Origin: Candidatus Magasanikbacteria bacterium CG10_big_fil_rev_8_21_14_0_10_36_32
GTDB taxonomy: Bacteria > Patescibacteriota > Patescibacteriia > Magasanikbacterales > GWA2-37-8
Assembly: GCA_002778465.1 (NCBI GenBank)
Contig: PFBV01000005.1
Span: 119,576-176,582, forward strand
Length of the DNA: 57,007 nt
Reading direction: 5' to 3'
In this document: piece after piece, positions 28,530-38,828 of the stretch
Numbering within the stretch: the stretch's first letter is position 1
Layout of the letters: each line of letters begins with the position of its first letter
Program-made: the position numbers and the translations under genes
Notes under the pieces: generated by a model
Databases searched by the model: none
Told to the model about the DNA's origin: nothing
The model's input: the letters and a program-made list of their open reading frames with translations, nothing else

Positions 28530-30485
28530 ATGACCAAAAAGAATGTTTATCTTTGCCAAGCAGGCAATAAATATGGAAATAATGTTTTTTTACCCTATTC
28601 TACAGGTGTAATTATTAGCTATAGTCTCTCTATTGATCAGATTAAATCCAATTTTGATTTTAAAGATAATTTTTTCATTAAGGAAGAAATTGAGAGTGTG
28701 GTAAAAAAAATGGTTAGTCCTGTCGTGGCGGGATTTTCTTCTTATATTTGGAATTTTGAATATAATAAACAATTAGCCAAACAAATAAAAAATAAATTTC
28801 CTGATTGTTTAGTTGTGTTTGGAGGGCATCAGATTCCTTTTAATACGGAAAATTTCTTTACAGACCATAAGTATATAGATATTCTAGTTCATGGTGACGG
28901 TGAAATTGTTTTTTCTGAAATATTATTGGAGTTATTATCGTCAAAACCTGATTTTACAAAAATTAATAATTTGAGTATTAATATTGATGGACAAACTGTT
29001 AGAACTGAAACTAAACATCACAAATTGGATATTAATAAAATTCCATCTCCGTATTTAACCGGAGTTTTCGATAAAATAATTAAATTGCCGTATTCTTTTA
29101 CTGCTAGCTTGGAAACAAATCGGGGTTGTCCATATGGATGTGCTTATTGTGATTGGGGTTCCCCCTTAACCAATTGCAAAACTATTATTCCGTTTGATGA
29201 AAAAAGAGTGGAAAAAGAGATTGAGTGGTTTGGAAAAAATAAAGTTGAATTTGTCATGGGTTGTGATTCAAATTTTGGTATTTTACCTAGAGATAATAAA
29301 TTTGTAGATAAATTTATTAAGGTTAAAAATAAATATGGTTTTCCGCGTAAATTTAGAGTTGCCTACGCCAAAAATAGTAATCAGGCAATTTTTGAAATGA
29401 ATAAAAAACTTAATGAAAATAAGATGTGTAAAGGAGTAACATTATCGTTCCAAAGTTTACATGATAAAACTTTGGAAGCAATCGGTAGAATTAATTTACG
29501 TTTAGATAATTTTAAAGAACTTTTGCAACAGTACAATAATGAAAATATACCTACATACACGGAGATTATTTTAGGTTTACCACATGAAACTTATGACACT
29601 TTTTGTGAGGGATTGAATATTTTGTTGGAAAATGGACAACATAGTTCAATCAATATTTATCATTGTGAGATTTTCCCAAATTCTTTAATGGGTGATCAAA
29701 AATACAGGGAATTATACGGTATTAAATCAGTTCGGGTACCGGCGGTTTTATCCCATTCTGTTCCGGGTATTAATGATATCCGTGAGTATGATGAAATTGT
29801 AATTGGAACTAGCACACAACCGGTCAATGATTGGAAAAAATCATGTATTTTTGCTTGGGCTATTCAGTGTTTTCATTGTCTGGGTCTGACGCAGTATATT
29901 TCTATTTTTACCCGCAATGAATGCGAAATTTCTTATTCGAAATTTTATAAAGATTTAATCAGTTATGGTGAAAAAAAACCCGATTCTGTAATTGGGAGAG
30001 AATTAATTGTGATATCACAAATTATTGACAGGGTTATCGGTGGTGGCAGTTGGGAATTTGTCATCAATAAATTTGGTGAGATAAGTTGGACAATTGAAGA
30101 AGGTTCTTTTTTAAACATAATTGCGTCTAAAAAAGAATTTTATGATGAGTTAAAAGAATATTTGGTATCTTATTTAAATAAAGTTGAACCGGATAAAATT
30201 TCTGATTTAATAAAATATTCTTCTCAAATGGTGATAGATCCATTTTGTCAGCGAACAATGGAATTGGATTTGAATTATGATTTTAATCGTTATTTTAATG
30301 AATTTTATAGGGGAATAGCAGAAAGATCGGAATTAATTAATATAAAGAATAAACTTATTTTTTCTGAAATTGAGGAGTTTGGTGGTAATTTGTCTAATTA
30401 TGCCAGAGAAATTATTTGGTATGGCAGAAAAGGCGGGAAATTTTTTCATAGCCAGGATAAAATTGAAACACAATATCTTTCATAA
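28530..30485 (+). CDS. Radical SAM protein with N-terminal B12-binding-like domain
   Basis: ETNRGCPYGCAYCDWG (CxxxCxxC); N-terminal PVVAGFSSYIWN..FGGHQ..HGDGE pattern of B12-binding radical SAM proteins. Confidence 0.85.
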   Translation: MTKKNVYLCQAGNKYGNNVFLPYSTGVIISYSLSIDQIKSNFDFKDNFFIKEEIESVVKKMVSPVVAGFSSYIWNFEYNKQLAKQIKNKFPDCLVVFGGHQIPFNTENFFTDHKYIDILVHGDGEIVFSEILLELLSSKPDFTKINNLSINIDGQTVRTETKHHKLDINKIPSPYLTGVFDKIIKLPYSFTASLETNRGCPYGCAYCDWGSPLTNCKTIIPFDEKRVEKEIEWFGKNKVEFVMGCDSNFGILPRDNKFVDKFIKVKNKYGFPRKFRVAYAKNSNQAIFEMNKKLNENKMCKGVTLSFQSLHDKTLEAIGRINLRLDNFKELLQQYNNENIPTYTEIILGLPHETYDTFCEGLNILLENGQHSSINIYHCEIFPNSLMGDQKYRELYGIKSVRVPAVLSHSVPGINDIREYDEIVIGTSTQPVNDWKKSCIFAWAIQCFHCLGLTQYISIFTRNECEISYSKFYKDLISYGEKKPDSVIGRELIVISQIIDRVIGGGSWEFVINKFGEISWTIEEGSFLNIIASKKEFYDELKEYLVSYLNKVEPDKISDLIKYSSQMVIDPFCQRTMELDLNYDFNRYFNEFYRGIAERSELINIKNKLIFSEIEEFGGNLSNYAREIIWYGRKGGKFFHSQDKIETQYLS

Positions 30486-30510
30486 TTATTAAATATTTAT
30501 TTTTACAAAT

Positions 30511-31449
30511 ATGGATAAAAAGAAAATTGAAATAGTGGTACCTTGTTATAACGAAGTGCAAAATGCTGGTGAGCTATATTTAGAAATTCAAAAAATAATA
30601 AATAATTTTCAAAATTACGATTTTGGATTTTTATTTATAGATAATGCTTCTACTGACGGTACTGATAATTTGTTAAAAAAAATAGCATCAGAAGATAAGC
30701 GAGTAAGGGTGATTCTTAATAACCGAAATTTTGGCCCGATCAGGTCACCTTATTACGGTTTGTTGCAAACCATTGGTGACGCGGTAATAATTATGTCGGC
30801 TGATTTTCAGGATCCACCGGAGTTAATAGTTGATTTTATTAAAAAATGGGAAGAGGGCAATAAGATAGTATTGGGTATCAAAAATAAAAGCAAAGAAAAT
30901 AAACTGATGTTTATTTTACGTCGAATATACTATTTCCTTATAAAAATGTTTTCCGAAGTTGAACAGATTGGAAATTTTACTGGTTTTTGTCTTTACGACA
31001 AATCATTTATTGATATCTTGCGGACTTTGGAAGAACCCTACCCTTATCTGAGAGGGTTGGTTGGGGAGTTTGGACTTAAACGCGCGGAGGTGTTTTATGT
31101 TCAACCGGTTAGAAAACACGGACAAAGCCATAATAATTTTTATACTCTGTATGATATAGCAATGAACGGCTTTATTAATCATTCGAAATTACCTTTAAGA
31201 TTGGCCAGTTTGATAGGTTTTTCATGTTCGTTTATCAGTTTGTTGGTAGCTGTTATTTATTTTGTTTATAAATTATTTTTTTGGAATGAGTTTCAGCTTG
31301 GTTTGGCACCGATTGTGATTGGTATATTCTTTTTTTCCGCCGTTCAGTTGTTTTTTATTGGTGTGGTTGGAGAATATGTTGGTGCTATCTATACTCAAGT
31401 CAAAAAACGTCCTTTGGTTATTGAAAAAGAAAGAATAAATTTTGATTAA
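30511..31449 (+). CDS. GT2 with C-terminal TM helices, GtrB-like
   Basis: IEIVVPCYNEVQNAGEL, SADFQDPPELI, two C-terminal hydrophobic helices. Confidence 0.88.
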   Translation: MDKKKIEIVVPCYNEVQNAGELYLEIQKIINNFQNYDFGFLFIDNASTDGTDNLLKKIASEDKRVRVILNNRNFGPIRSPYYGLLQTIGDAVIIMSADFQDPPELIVDFIKKWEEGNKIVLGIKNKSKENKLMFILRRIYYFLIKMFSEVEQIGNFTGFCLYDKSFIDILRTLEEPYPYLRGLVGEFGLKRAEVFYVQPVRKHGQSHNNFYTLYDIAMNGFINHSKLPLRLASLIGFSCSFISLLVAVIYFVYKLFFWNEFQLGLAPIVIGIFFFSAVQLFFIGVVGEYVGAIYTQVKKRPLVIEKERINFD

Positions 31450-31861
31450 GATTATGATTAATTTGATAAAGAAAATTTTATCGTATCGTTACATAAGATT
31501 TCTGTTGGTTGGTTTTATGAATACTGTTTTTGGATATGGACTTTACGCATTTTTTATTTTTATCGGATTACATTATTCTGTAGCGGCTTTATTAGGAACT
31601 GTTTTGGGAGTTTTGTTTAATTTTCAGACAATTGGACGGTTAGTTTTTGGACGGTCAGATAGTAAGTTTGTTTTTTTGCGATTTGTGGCCGTTTATGCCC
31701 TTGGTTATGTTTTAAATGTTGCTTTGATTTATGTTTTAAAACAAGTTGGGTTTAATGATTATTTAGCCGGAGCGGTGTTGATATTGCCTGTCGCTACACT
31801 AATTTATTTTTTAAATAGCAAATTTGTTTTTAAATTGGTTGCAATTGAAGTTAAAATATAA
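31442..31861 (+). CDS. GtrA-family membrane protein
   Basis: Four-TM small protein: YRYIRFLLVGFMNTVFGYGLYAFFIF..FNFQTIGRLVF. Confidence 0.88.
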   Translation: MIKIMINLIKKILSYRYIRFLLVGFMNTVFGYGLYAFFIFIGLHYSVAALLGTVLGVLFNFQTIGRLVFGRSDSKFVFLRFVAVYALGYVLNVALIYVLKQVGFNDYLAGAVLILPVATLIYFLNSKFVFKLVAIEVKI

Positions 31862-31865
31862 TAGT

Positions 31866-34619
31866 ATGATTGGTTTTTTAAAGAAAAATTTTATAGCAGT
31901 ATTATTATCAGCATTGTTTGTTTTTGTTGTTATTTGGGTTGGAAATACTGTTTCTGTTATTACCAGTCGACAGATTCTTGAACCGGTAACGGTTAGTGTA
32001 AGTGGTTTGAATGAAGATGATTTGTCCAGTGTGAAAATTTTAGCTACTTTATCGCGCGCTGGTAATACTGTTAATTTGGCTAGGGTACCAAATCAACCGA
32101 ACGAATGGAACAATCTTGGTCAAGCATTTATTCAAAAAATTGTATTTGGTTTAAAAAAAGAGCATCTAGATAAATTTAATCAAGTTACGATTAATATTGG
32201 TGAAAATAAGTTTATTTTCACCAGAGAGCAGTTTTTGACTGAGTGGAGAAGCGTAACTTTTGCTGACAGTGAATTATATCGTTCAATCAGTCCGAATCTA
32301 TTTGATCAAAAAGGAAATTCTGATTATTTGATATATGTAGCTCCGGATAATGTGGCGGCAAAACCACTAACTGTTTCAATCCCGATGGTTTCCCGTCTTT
32401 TTGCTAGTATTAATTTTGGTGGTAGTGAAAAATTAATCAAGCAACCTTTGGTTATTGGTCTTAAATTATTTTTTTTAGTGGAAGTTGTAATGTTGATTTT
32501 TTTCCTAATATTAAGAAGAAAAAATGATGCGGACGTTGGTAATAATGATGTTGTATTACACAAGCGAAAGTTTATTGTGTTTGGATTGAGCATTATTATT
32601 ACATTTCTTTTGTTATTTGTGTTTAATGTGTTGTTGGCTTATTTTTATCAGCCAGACACATCTCAATTGTTAATTAGTGCGGCTAAAATTTATAGAGATG
32701 CTTCTTTACCTTGTTTTTTACCGGAACCGACCGAAAGATTACAGTTTGTTTTGAGTGTATTATTAAGTCTTGTCTTGTTGTTAATTTCATATAAATGGTT
32801 GAATAAATATATTGACAGATTGACAGAAAGTACAGTTGGTCGTCTATATTATTTTTTAAGCATTACATTTCCTTTAATAATTTTTGCAATTGCGTACATA
32901 GGATTGGCTGTTAGTAATTTTTTGTATGTAAGCAGTAGTTATTCTTTTGGTGGTATTGGTACGTATTTGTATAGCCTTATGTTATTTCCGATTGGAGTTT
33001 GTGTTATGTTTTCATTAAAGATGGAAAAAAATAAATTATTTAAAATTTTAGTTTATTTATTTTCTGGACTGCTAATTACTACTATATCTGTCATAAATAT
33101 TTTTGGATTGAACAGCGATAGTTTAATTGGCACGTTGTCAATCACTCCTCATTTTAATTCGGTATTTTATCCGATGGCTCAGATAATGGCTGGTAAAATG
33201 GCGTTGATCAATTTGACTAGTTTATATGGGCTTTCGTTTGTATTTTTTGTTGGTCTGTTTAAATTAGTTGGTTTTAGTGTTTTGTCATTTACTACTCTGA
33301 TGGGTTTGTTGATTGGTTTGAGTTACTTATTTATTTTTATTTTTCTTCATCGTTTGATAAAAAGTAAATTTATTTTATTTTTAGGATTTTCAACAATTAT
33401 TTTTTATTTTTTTGCGAACGGGAGTATGGACACGCCGAGTCGATACTTTCAATATTGGCCGATTAGGGTGTTTTTCCCATGTTTGGTTTTAATGTTGGCT
33501 TCTTTTTATTTTAAAAATAAAAAGAAAATTTTGTATTTTTTGATTTCTCTTATAAGCGCCTTAGCAGTTTTGTGGAATATGGATTCAGGAATCATAGTAT
33601 TTGTTTCTTGGATTATTACGTTGGCCTATTGTGAAATTTTTAATACTAATAAAAAAATAATTGTTAGGAATATTATTTTCCACATATTTTTTAGTTTGTT
33701 GATGCTTGGTTTTGTGTTTTTTGGTTATTCGGCGTATACATTTTTAAACAGCGGATTGTTACCGAATTTATCTTTATTATCACTTTATCAAAACTTATTT
33801 TTATCTGGCGCAATGATGATACCGATGCCTTTTCCTCATGTTTGGTTATTGGTGGCCATCATTTTTATGATTGGTTTACTCTTGTCAATTAAGGGTTGGT
33901 GCAATAAAGATAAGAATTACAGAAATATTGCAATTTTTTTTCTGTCCATTATGGGCATTGGTTTATTTAGTTATTATCAAGGCCGGTCTCATGACCATAC
34001 TTTTTTTGGTCCTTTATACATTGCTTTGGTTTTGTTGGTTGTTTTAGCTGATTTAATTTTTCAAGACAGTATTGTTAATAAAAAATTGTATGGCAGTGGT
34101 TTATTGTGCTTGACGGTTTTGTTTTTTATCTTTTCTTCCCCAATTAATATAGTAGCTAATGTCGGTAAATATTATAGTTGGACAAAAACAGGGTTAAACG
34201 CTTTTGCTGACAAAACCGAAACATTGGTAACCAGAAATGTTGATTTTATTAAAAAACATACAGAGAAAGGGGAGGAGATTATTATTTTGTCGGAATATTC
34301 TTATGATGGGTTATATTATGGAGAATCTGGCACGCGGTCGGCTTTGGATTTGCCAGCTTTGACAGATGTTATTTTTAGGCGTGAAGTAGATTATGCGGTT
34401 GAATTGTTGCGATGTAATTATGGTTATAAATTATTCTTTTATCCTTTTGTGAATCGAGAAAAAGATTTGCCGAGTAAGTATTATTTTTATGATGAACGGA
34501 TTATACAGATATTAAAGGACGACTATGTGGTAGTAGATAAAAATAATGATGATATGGTTTTGTTAACACGAAAAGGAACAGTGCCGGAAGATTGTGGTGT
34601 TCCAAAATTAAAATATTAA
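31866..34619 (+). CDS. Large polytopic membrane protein, possible GT-C-type or GtrC-like glycosyltransferase
   Basis: About 917 aa, many TM helices, directly after GtrB/GtrA. Listed start 31824 overlaps gtrA; ATG 31866 preferred. Confidence 0.65.
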   Translation: MIGFLKKNFIAVLLSALFVFVVIWVGNTVSVITSRQILEPVTVSVSGLNEDDLSSVKILATLSRAGNTVNLARVPNQPNEWNNLGQAFIQKIVFGLKKEHLDKFNQVTINIGENKFIFTREQFLTEWRSVTFADSELYRSISPNLFDQKGNSDYLIYVAPDNVAAKPLTVSIPMVSRLFASINFGGSEKLIKQPLVIGLKLFFLVEVVMLIFFLILRRKNDADVGNNDVVLHKRKFIVFGLSIIITFLLLFVFNVLLAYFYQPDTSQLLISAAKIYRDASLPCFLPEPTERLQFVLSVLLSLVLLLISYKWLNKYIDRLTESTVGRLYYFLSITFPLIIFAIAYIGLAVSNFLYVSSSYSFGGIGTYLYSLMLFPIGVCVMFSLKMEKNKLFKILVYLFSGLLITTISVINIFGLNSDSLIGTLSITPHFNSVFYPMAQIMAGKMALINLTSLYGLSFVFFVGLFKLVGFSVLSFTTLMGLLIGLSYLFIFIFLHRLIKSKFILFLGFSTIIFYFFANGSMDTPSRYFQYWPIRVFFPCLVLMLASFYFKNKKKILYFLISLISALAVLWNMDSGIIVFVSWIITLAYCEIFNTNKKIIVRNIIFHIFFSLLMLGFVFFGYSAYTFLNSGLLPNLSLLSLYQNLFLSGAMMIPMPFPHVWLLVAIIFMIGLLLSIKGWCNKDKNYRNIAIFFLSIMGIGLFSYYQGRSHDHTFFGPLYIALVLLVVLADLIFQDSIVNKKLYGSGLLCLTVLFFIFSSPINIVANVGKYYSWTKTGLNAFADKTETLVTRNVDFIKKHTEKGEEIIILSEYSYDGLYYGESGTRSALDLPALTDVIFRREVDYAVELLRCNYGYKLFFYPFVNREKDLPSKYYFYDERIIQILKDDYVVVDKNNDDMVLLTRKGTVPEDCGVPKLKY

Positions 34620-34620
34620 T

Positions 34621-35532
34621 ATGAATAAAATAATTTTAAGCATTTGTATCCCAACCTACAATAGGGCAAGTTGTCTGAAACAAAATTTAGAGAGTATTGT
34701 TTCTCAGTTTGATGATTTGGAAGTGAAAGAATCTGTTGAGGTGGTGATATCAGATAATGCCAGCACCGACAATACTGCTGGTGTTGTTAAATTATTTCAG
34801 GAAAAATTTGATAATATTAAATTTATTAGAAATGATAAAAATTTATTATTTGATCGCAATTTATTAAATGTAGTTGACAAAAGTTCAGGTGAGTATTGTT
34901 TGACCATGGGAGATGACGATGCTTTTTTTCCTGGCAGTTTATCGACAATAATCAAAAAAATAAAATTTATTGGCGCTTCTTATTTTATACTTAATAGTTG
35001 GGGGTATGACCACGAATTGAATCGTCCCGTATTGTCCCATCCGAATGATCAATTGTCTGATGATGTAATTTTTGATAGTTTGATTGATTTTGTGCGGTCA
35101 ATAAAAGATTATCGAAAATTAATTGGATATTTTGGTGGAATGTCCACTCAATTATTTTTGCGAAGCGTCTGGATGAATTTTAACCGCAAAAATGATTTTT
35201 TAGATACGCAAAGTATACATACATTAGTACTGTTAAGTGCTTATAAAAAGTATAAGTTTTCTTTATTAGCATTTCCGGTGATTAAAACCAGGAGTGATAA
35301 TATGCGCTGGAACGCTATTCCTGGATTAGAAACTACTATTCGGCGTAGTCGGGCGACCATTGATGGTATTTTGTGGATTAAAAAAGAATATGGTTTATCT
35401 ATATCTGGCTGGAAAGTAAAAATTTATTTTTTGTGTCAAGGATATTGGATTGCTTTTAAAGAAGTAATAAAAAAATTGTTGTTTAAAATAGGTCTTCAAA
35501 AAGCGGTTGATTTATATCGCCGGTTAAAATAA
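34621..35532 (+). CDS. Glycosyltransferase family 2
   Basis: LSICIPTYNRASCLKQNLESI..VVISDNASTDNT..MGDDDAFFPG. Confidence 0.88.
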   Translation: MNKIILSICIPTYNRASCLKQNLESIVSQFDDLEVKESVEVVISDNASTDNTAGVVKLFQEKFDNIKFIRNDKNLLFDRNLLNVVDKSSGEYCLTMGDDDAFFPGSLSTIIKKIKFIGASYFILNSWGYDHELNRPVLSHPNDQLSDDVIFDSLIDFVRSIKDYRKLIGYFGGMSTQLFLRSVWMNFNRKNDFLDTQSIHTLVLLSAYKKYKFSLLAFPVIKTRSDNMRWNAIPGLETTIRRSRATIDGILWIKKEYGLSISGWKVKIYFLCQGYWIAFKEVIKKLLFKIGLQKAVDLYRRLK

Positions 35533-35543
35533 TTTAATGTTTT

Positions 35544-36383
35544 ATGAACAATAATATTACTTTTGTAATTTTTACAGGAAATGAAGAAAAAAGAATAGGT
35601 TACATTATTCGGAATTTTATAAAATATGGCGAAGTTTTAGTTTTTGATGATTCTAGTACTGATAAAACAGCTGAAGTGGTGAAGGCGGCCGGTGGTCAAT
35701 ATATAATTCGTCCTAAGACCAGCGATGATTCTTTTGCGGAAAGTCAGGAAAGATTTGATTTTGTTAAAAAATATGTTAAAACAGATTGGATTTATTGGGG
35801 GTATGCGGACAACATGGCGCCAAAAAGTTTATTAGATAAAGTTGTTGAAGTCATTAAAGAAGGAAAATTTAAATATATAAGAGTACCGCTTTTTACTTAT
35901 ATTTATGACGCAAAGAATCCATCACTCAAAGGTTATAGCCCGATGATTTTTAGAAAAGACTACGTTGATTTTACTGATAATATAATTCATGGCATGGGAA
36001 AATTTTTAGGAAAGGATCATGAAATTTTAACTTTGCCGAGTCGTAAGGAATATGCCATTTGTCACTTCAGTTTATATGATATGAATAAATTTATTTTGAG
36101 TCATCTTTTTTATGCTAAAGCTGAAGCTCAAAGTAAATTTAATCGGGGTAAAAAGTTTAGTGTTTTTATGATGCTTGGCGCTCTGATTAGATATTTTGTG
36201 TTGTTTTTTAAATTTTCATTTAAAAACGGGGTTAAAGGGCTAATGGTAGCATTGATGTATTCATATTTTAGATTGATGGTTTATGTTAAACTTTATGAAT
36301 TAGAGAACGACATCAGTTTAGAATCAATTGAAAATGATTTTGTGAAATCAAAGGAAAATATTTTAAAAGAGATAGAACAATAA
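35544..36383 (+). CDS. GT2-like glycosyltransferase
   Basis: ITFVIFTGNEEKRIGYIIRNF..VLVFDDSSTDKTAEVV. Confidence 0.82.
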   Translation: MNNNITFVIFTGNEEKRIGYIIRNFIKYGEVLVFDDSSTDKTAEVVKAAGGQYIIRPKTSDDSFAESQERFDFVKKYVKTDWIYWGYADNMAPKSLLDKVVEVIKEGKFKYIRVPLFTYIYDAKNPSLKGYSPMIFRKDYVDFTDNIIHGMGKFLGKDHEILTLPSRKEYAICHFSLYDMNKFILSHLFYAKAEAQSKFNRGKKFSVFMMLGALIRYFVLFFKFSFKNGVKGLMVALMYSYFRLMVYVKLYELENDISLESIENDFVKSKENILKEIEQ

Positions 36384-36385
36384 TT

Positions 36386-37174
36386 ATGCTTACGTTAATA
36401 ACCTCATCGTATAAATCAGAGAAGTATTTAAAGAGATATGCTGCCAAAATAACAAAGGCGGGTGATTTTTTAGTCGGTAAAATTGATTTTGAATTTATTG
36501 TCATTGCCAATTCGCCGACTAAAAAAGAAATTGAAATTTTTGAAAGTTTGAAAAAAAATAAATGGTTTAGTTATGTGGAAGTTCCGAGAGAATCAGTATT
36601 TTGTTCAATCAACAGGGGAATAAATATTGCCAAAGGCGATGTTGTTGGTCTGTGGAATGTTGATGATGTTCGCTATCCTGAATCTTTGATTGACGGTTTG
36701 CGTCTGATGAACGAAGGTGCGAATGTTGTTTATTTCCCTTTTGTCATAGAGTGGTTTCTTAATTTATTCGGTTTTAATTTTTTAATTAGAAGAAAAATAA
36801 TAAAACCGCCATTATTTGACCGAGAAAAATTCATCAGAGGAATGCATTGCGGACCATTTTTTCTCATCCGAAAAGATTTTTTTAAACAAATCGGACCGTT
36901 TGATGAACAATTTAAGGTAGCGGGTGATTTTGATTGGTGTGTACGAGCTACTAAAATTTCTGATAAATTTTCTTTATCTGAAAAAATTGGAGGGGAATTT
37001 CGTGTTGATGGAGGAGGGCTTAGCGCCGGTGGAAGAGCTATGCATTTTGCGGAAAATAATATTGTTTCCCGCCGACATGGAATGGAAGATAAAGTTGTGC
37101 CCGGTTATGAAAACGAAGAAGCTGGTTTGCGCGTTGATAAAATTAAATTCAACGGAGAATATATTGATTTTTAA
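36386..37174 (+). CDS. GT2-like glycosyltransferase
   Basis: LITSSYKSEKYL, NRGINIAKGDVVGLWNVDD, GPFFLIRKDFFKQIGPFDEQFKVAGDFDW. Confidence 0.82.
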   Translation: MLTLITSSYKSEKYLKRYAAKITKAGDFLVGKIDFEFIVIANSPTKKEIEIFESLKKNKWFSYVEVPRESVFCSINRGINIAKGDVVGLWNVDDVRYPESLIDGLRLMNEGANVVYFPFVIEWFLNLFGFNFLIRRKIIKPPLFDREKFIRGMHCGPFFLIRKDFFKQIGPFDEQFKVAGDFDWCVRATKISDKFSLSEKIGGEFRVDGGGLSAGGRAMHFAENNIVSRRHGMEDKVVPGYENEEAGLRVDKIKFNGEYIDF

Positions 37175-37177
37175 ATT

Positions 37178-38122
37178 ATGTTGGTAATTCTAACCAAAAC
37201 ACCAGAAGTAAGCTTGAATGGAATTAAAGATAGACTTAAATCGTTTATAAAATTTTTTATTGGAAAAAAGAGGGGTCCGGCTGCTGTAACAGAGAGCTTG
37301 TTGAGAGGTTTAAGGGAATTGAATTATATTTATAAGTATAATGTCAATGCTGCTGAAATTGAAAAAGATGATACTATATATATAAATGAAAGCGTGGCAA
37401 CTTTAAAATGGGCAATTAATGCCAAAAAACAGGGTAAAATCAAGAGACTTATTACAGGACCAAACATAACGGTTGCCCCGGACGATCAGGGAGGTATTAT
37501 GTTGGATCAAAATATAGATTTAATATTATTTCCATCGCAATGGACTAAAAATTTTTGGCTTTTAACTAATCCAGAATTAGCTGAAAAAATAAAAATTTGG
37601 CCGGCCGGAGTGGTTTTGCCATCAAAGACAGATGAAGAAAAAAAATATTTTATAGTTTATCAAAAAAATGCTTCGGACAGTTTATTGAAAAGTATAGTTG
37701 AAAATCTGATTGGGCAAAATATACAGTTTAAAATGATAAATTATGGAAATTACAAACAAGAGGATTACTTTAAACTTTTAAATGGCAGTCGCGGGATGAT
37801 ATATTTGTCTGAATCGGAAAGTCAAGGATTGGCGTTGCAGGAAGCTTGGGCACACAATGTTCCGACTTTAGTTTGGAATCGCGGTTATGTGGAACAAAAA
37901 CAACGTCGTTTTGAGGGTAAAAAAATTAGTGCGCCCTATTTAACAGAACAGGCCGGTATGTTTTTTGTTGGTCAAGCGGATTTTAACGACACATTGGAAC
38001 AATTTATCAGCAAGCTTGTTAATTTTGTACCGAGAGAGTATATTATGAATAATCTTACTGATAAAATTTGCGCGGAAAATTTTTTAAAATTAATTAATTA
38101 TGAAAATAATCCACAAAATTAA
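37178..38122 (+). CDS. GT4/GT1-like glycosyltransferase
   Basis: C-terminal MIYLSESESQGLALQEAWAHNVPTLVW resembles the E(x7)E region of GT-B enzymes. Confidence 0.65.
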   Translation: MLVILTKTPEVSLNGIKDRLKSFIKFFIGKKRGPAAVTESLLRGLRELNYIYKYNVNAAEIEKDDTIYINESVATLKWAINAKKQGKIKRLITGPNITVAPDDQGGIMLDQNIDLILFPSQWTKNFWLLTNPELAEKIKIWPAGVVLPSKTDEEKKYFIVYQKNASDSLLKSIVENLIGQNIQFKMINYGNYKQEDYFKLLNGSRGMIYLSESESQGLALQEAWAHNVPTLVWNRGYVEQKQRRFEGKKISAPYLTEQAGMFFVGQADFNDTLEQFISKLVNFVPREYIMNNLTDKICAENFLKLINYENNPQN

Positions 38123-38810
38123 AAAGATAATAAGCGGTTTAGGTAACAATCAAAGAATGATTGAATTTTATAAACAGTTTATTGGAAAAAATAATTTATT
38201 TTTTGATATTGGGGCGAATGTTGGTGACAGGACTTTTGTTTTTAGAAAAATTGGAGTAGCTGTTGTTGCTGTGGAACCGCAAAATAAATGCGCTGGGATT
38301 TTGAAGAAAAAATTTCAAAAAGATTCGGATGTTAGTATAGTACAAAAAGGAATTGGTGATAAGCCGGGAAAAATGAAGATAAATATTTGTTCTGAAGCGG
38401 ACACAATATCAACTTTTTCTGAACAATGGAAAACAGAAAGCCGTTTTAAAAATCTTTCGTTTGACAAAACAGAAGAAGTCCAAATAATTACACTTGAGGA
38501 TTTAGTAGTTGAATATGGAATTCCTGATTTTTGTAAGATTGATGTGGAAGGTTATGAATTACCTGTAATTTTAGGTTTAAAAACAAAAATTCCTTGCATC
38601 AGTTTTGAATTTACAAGTGAGTTTATTGATATTACGGAAGATTGTTTAGAAGCATTATTTGAAAAAGGTTACACCGAATTTAATTATACAAAAGGGGAAG
38701 AAATGAAGTTGGTTTTAACCGGTTGGTTGGATAAAGAAAAGTTTGTATCAATTTTGAAAGATAATATTTTAACTGACAGTGATTTGTGGGGTGATATCTA
38801 CGCCAAATAA
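38100..38810 (+). CDS. FkbM-family methyltransferase
   Basis: LFFDIGANVGDRTFVFRKIG..VAVEPQ..CKIDVEGYELPVILGL. Confidence 0.85.
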   Translation: MKIIHKIKKIISGLGNNQRMIEFYKQFIGKNNLFFDIGANVGDRTFVFRKIGVAVVAVEPQNKCAGILKKKFQKDSDVSIVQKGIGDKPGKMKINICSEADTISTFSEQWKTESRFKNLSFDKTEEVQIITLEDLVVEYGIPDFCKIDVEGYELPVILGLKTKIPCISFEFTSEFIDITEDCLEALFEKGYTEFNYTKGEEMKLVLTGWLDKEKFVSILKDNILTDSDLWGDIYAK

Positions 38811-38828
38811 TTAATAATTTTTTAAGTT

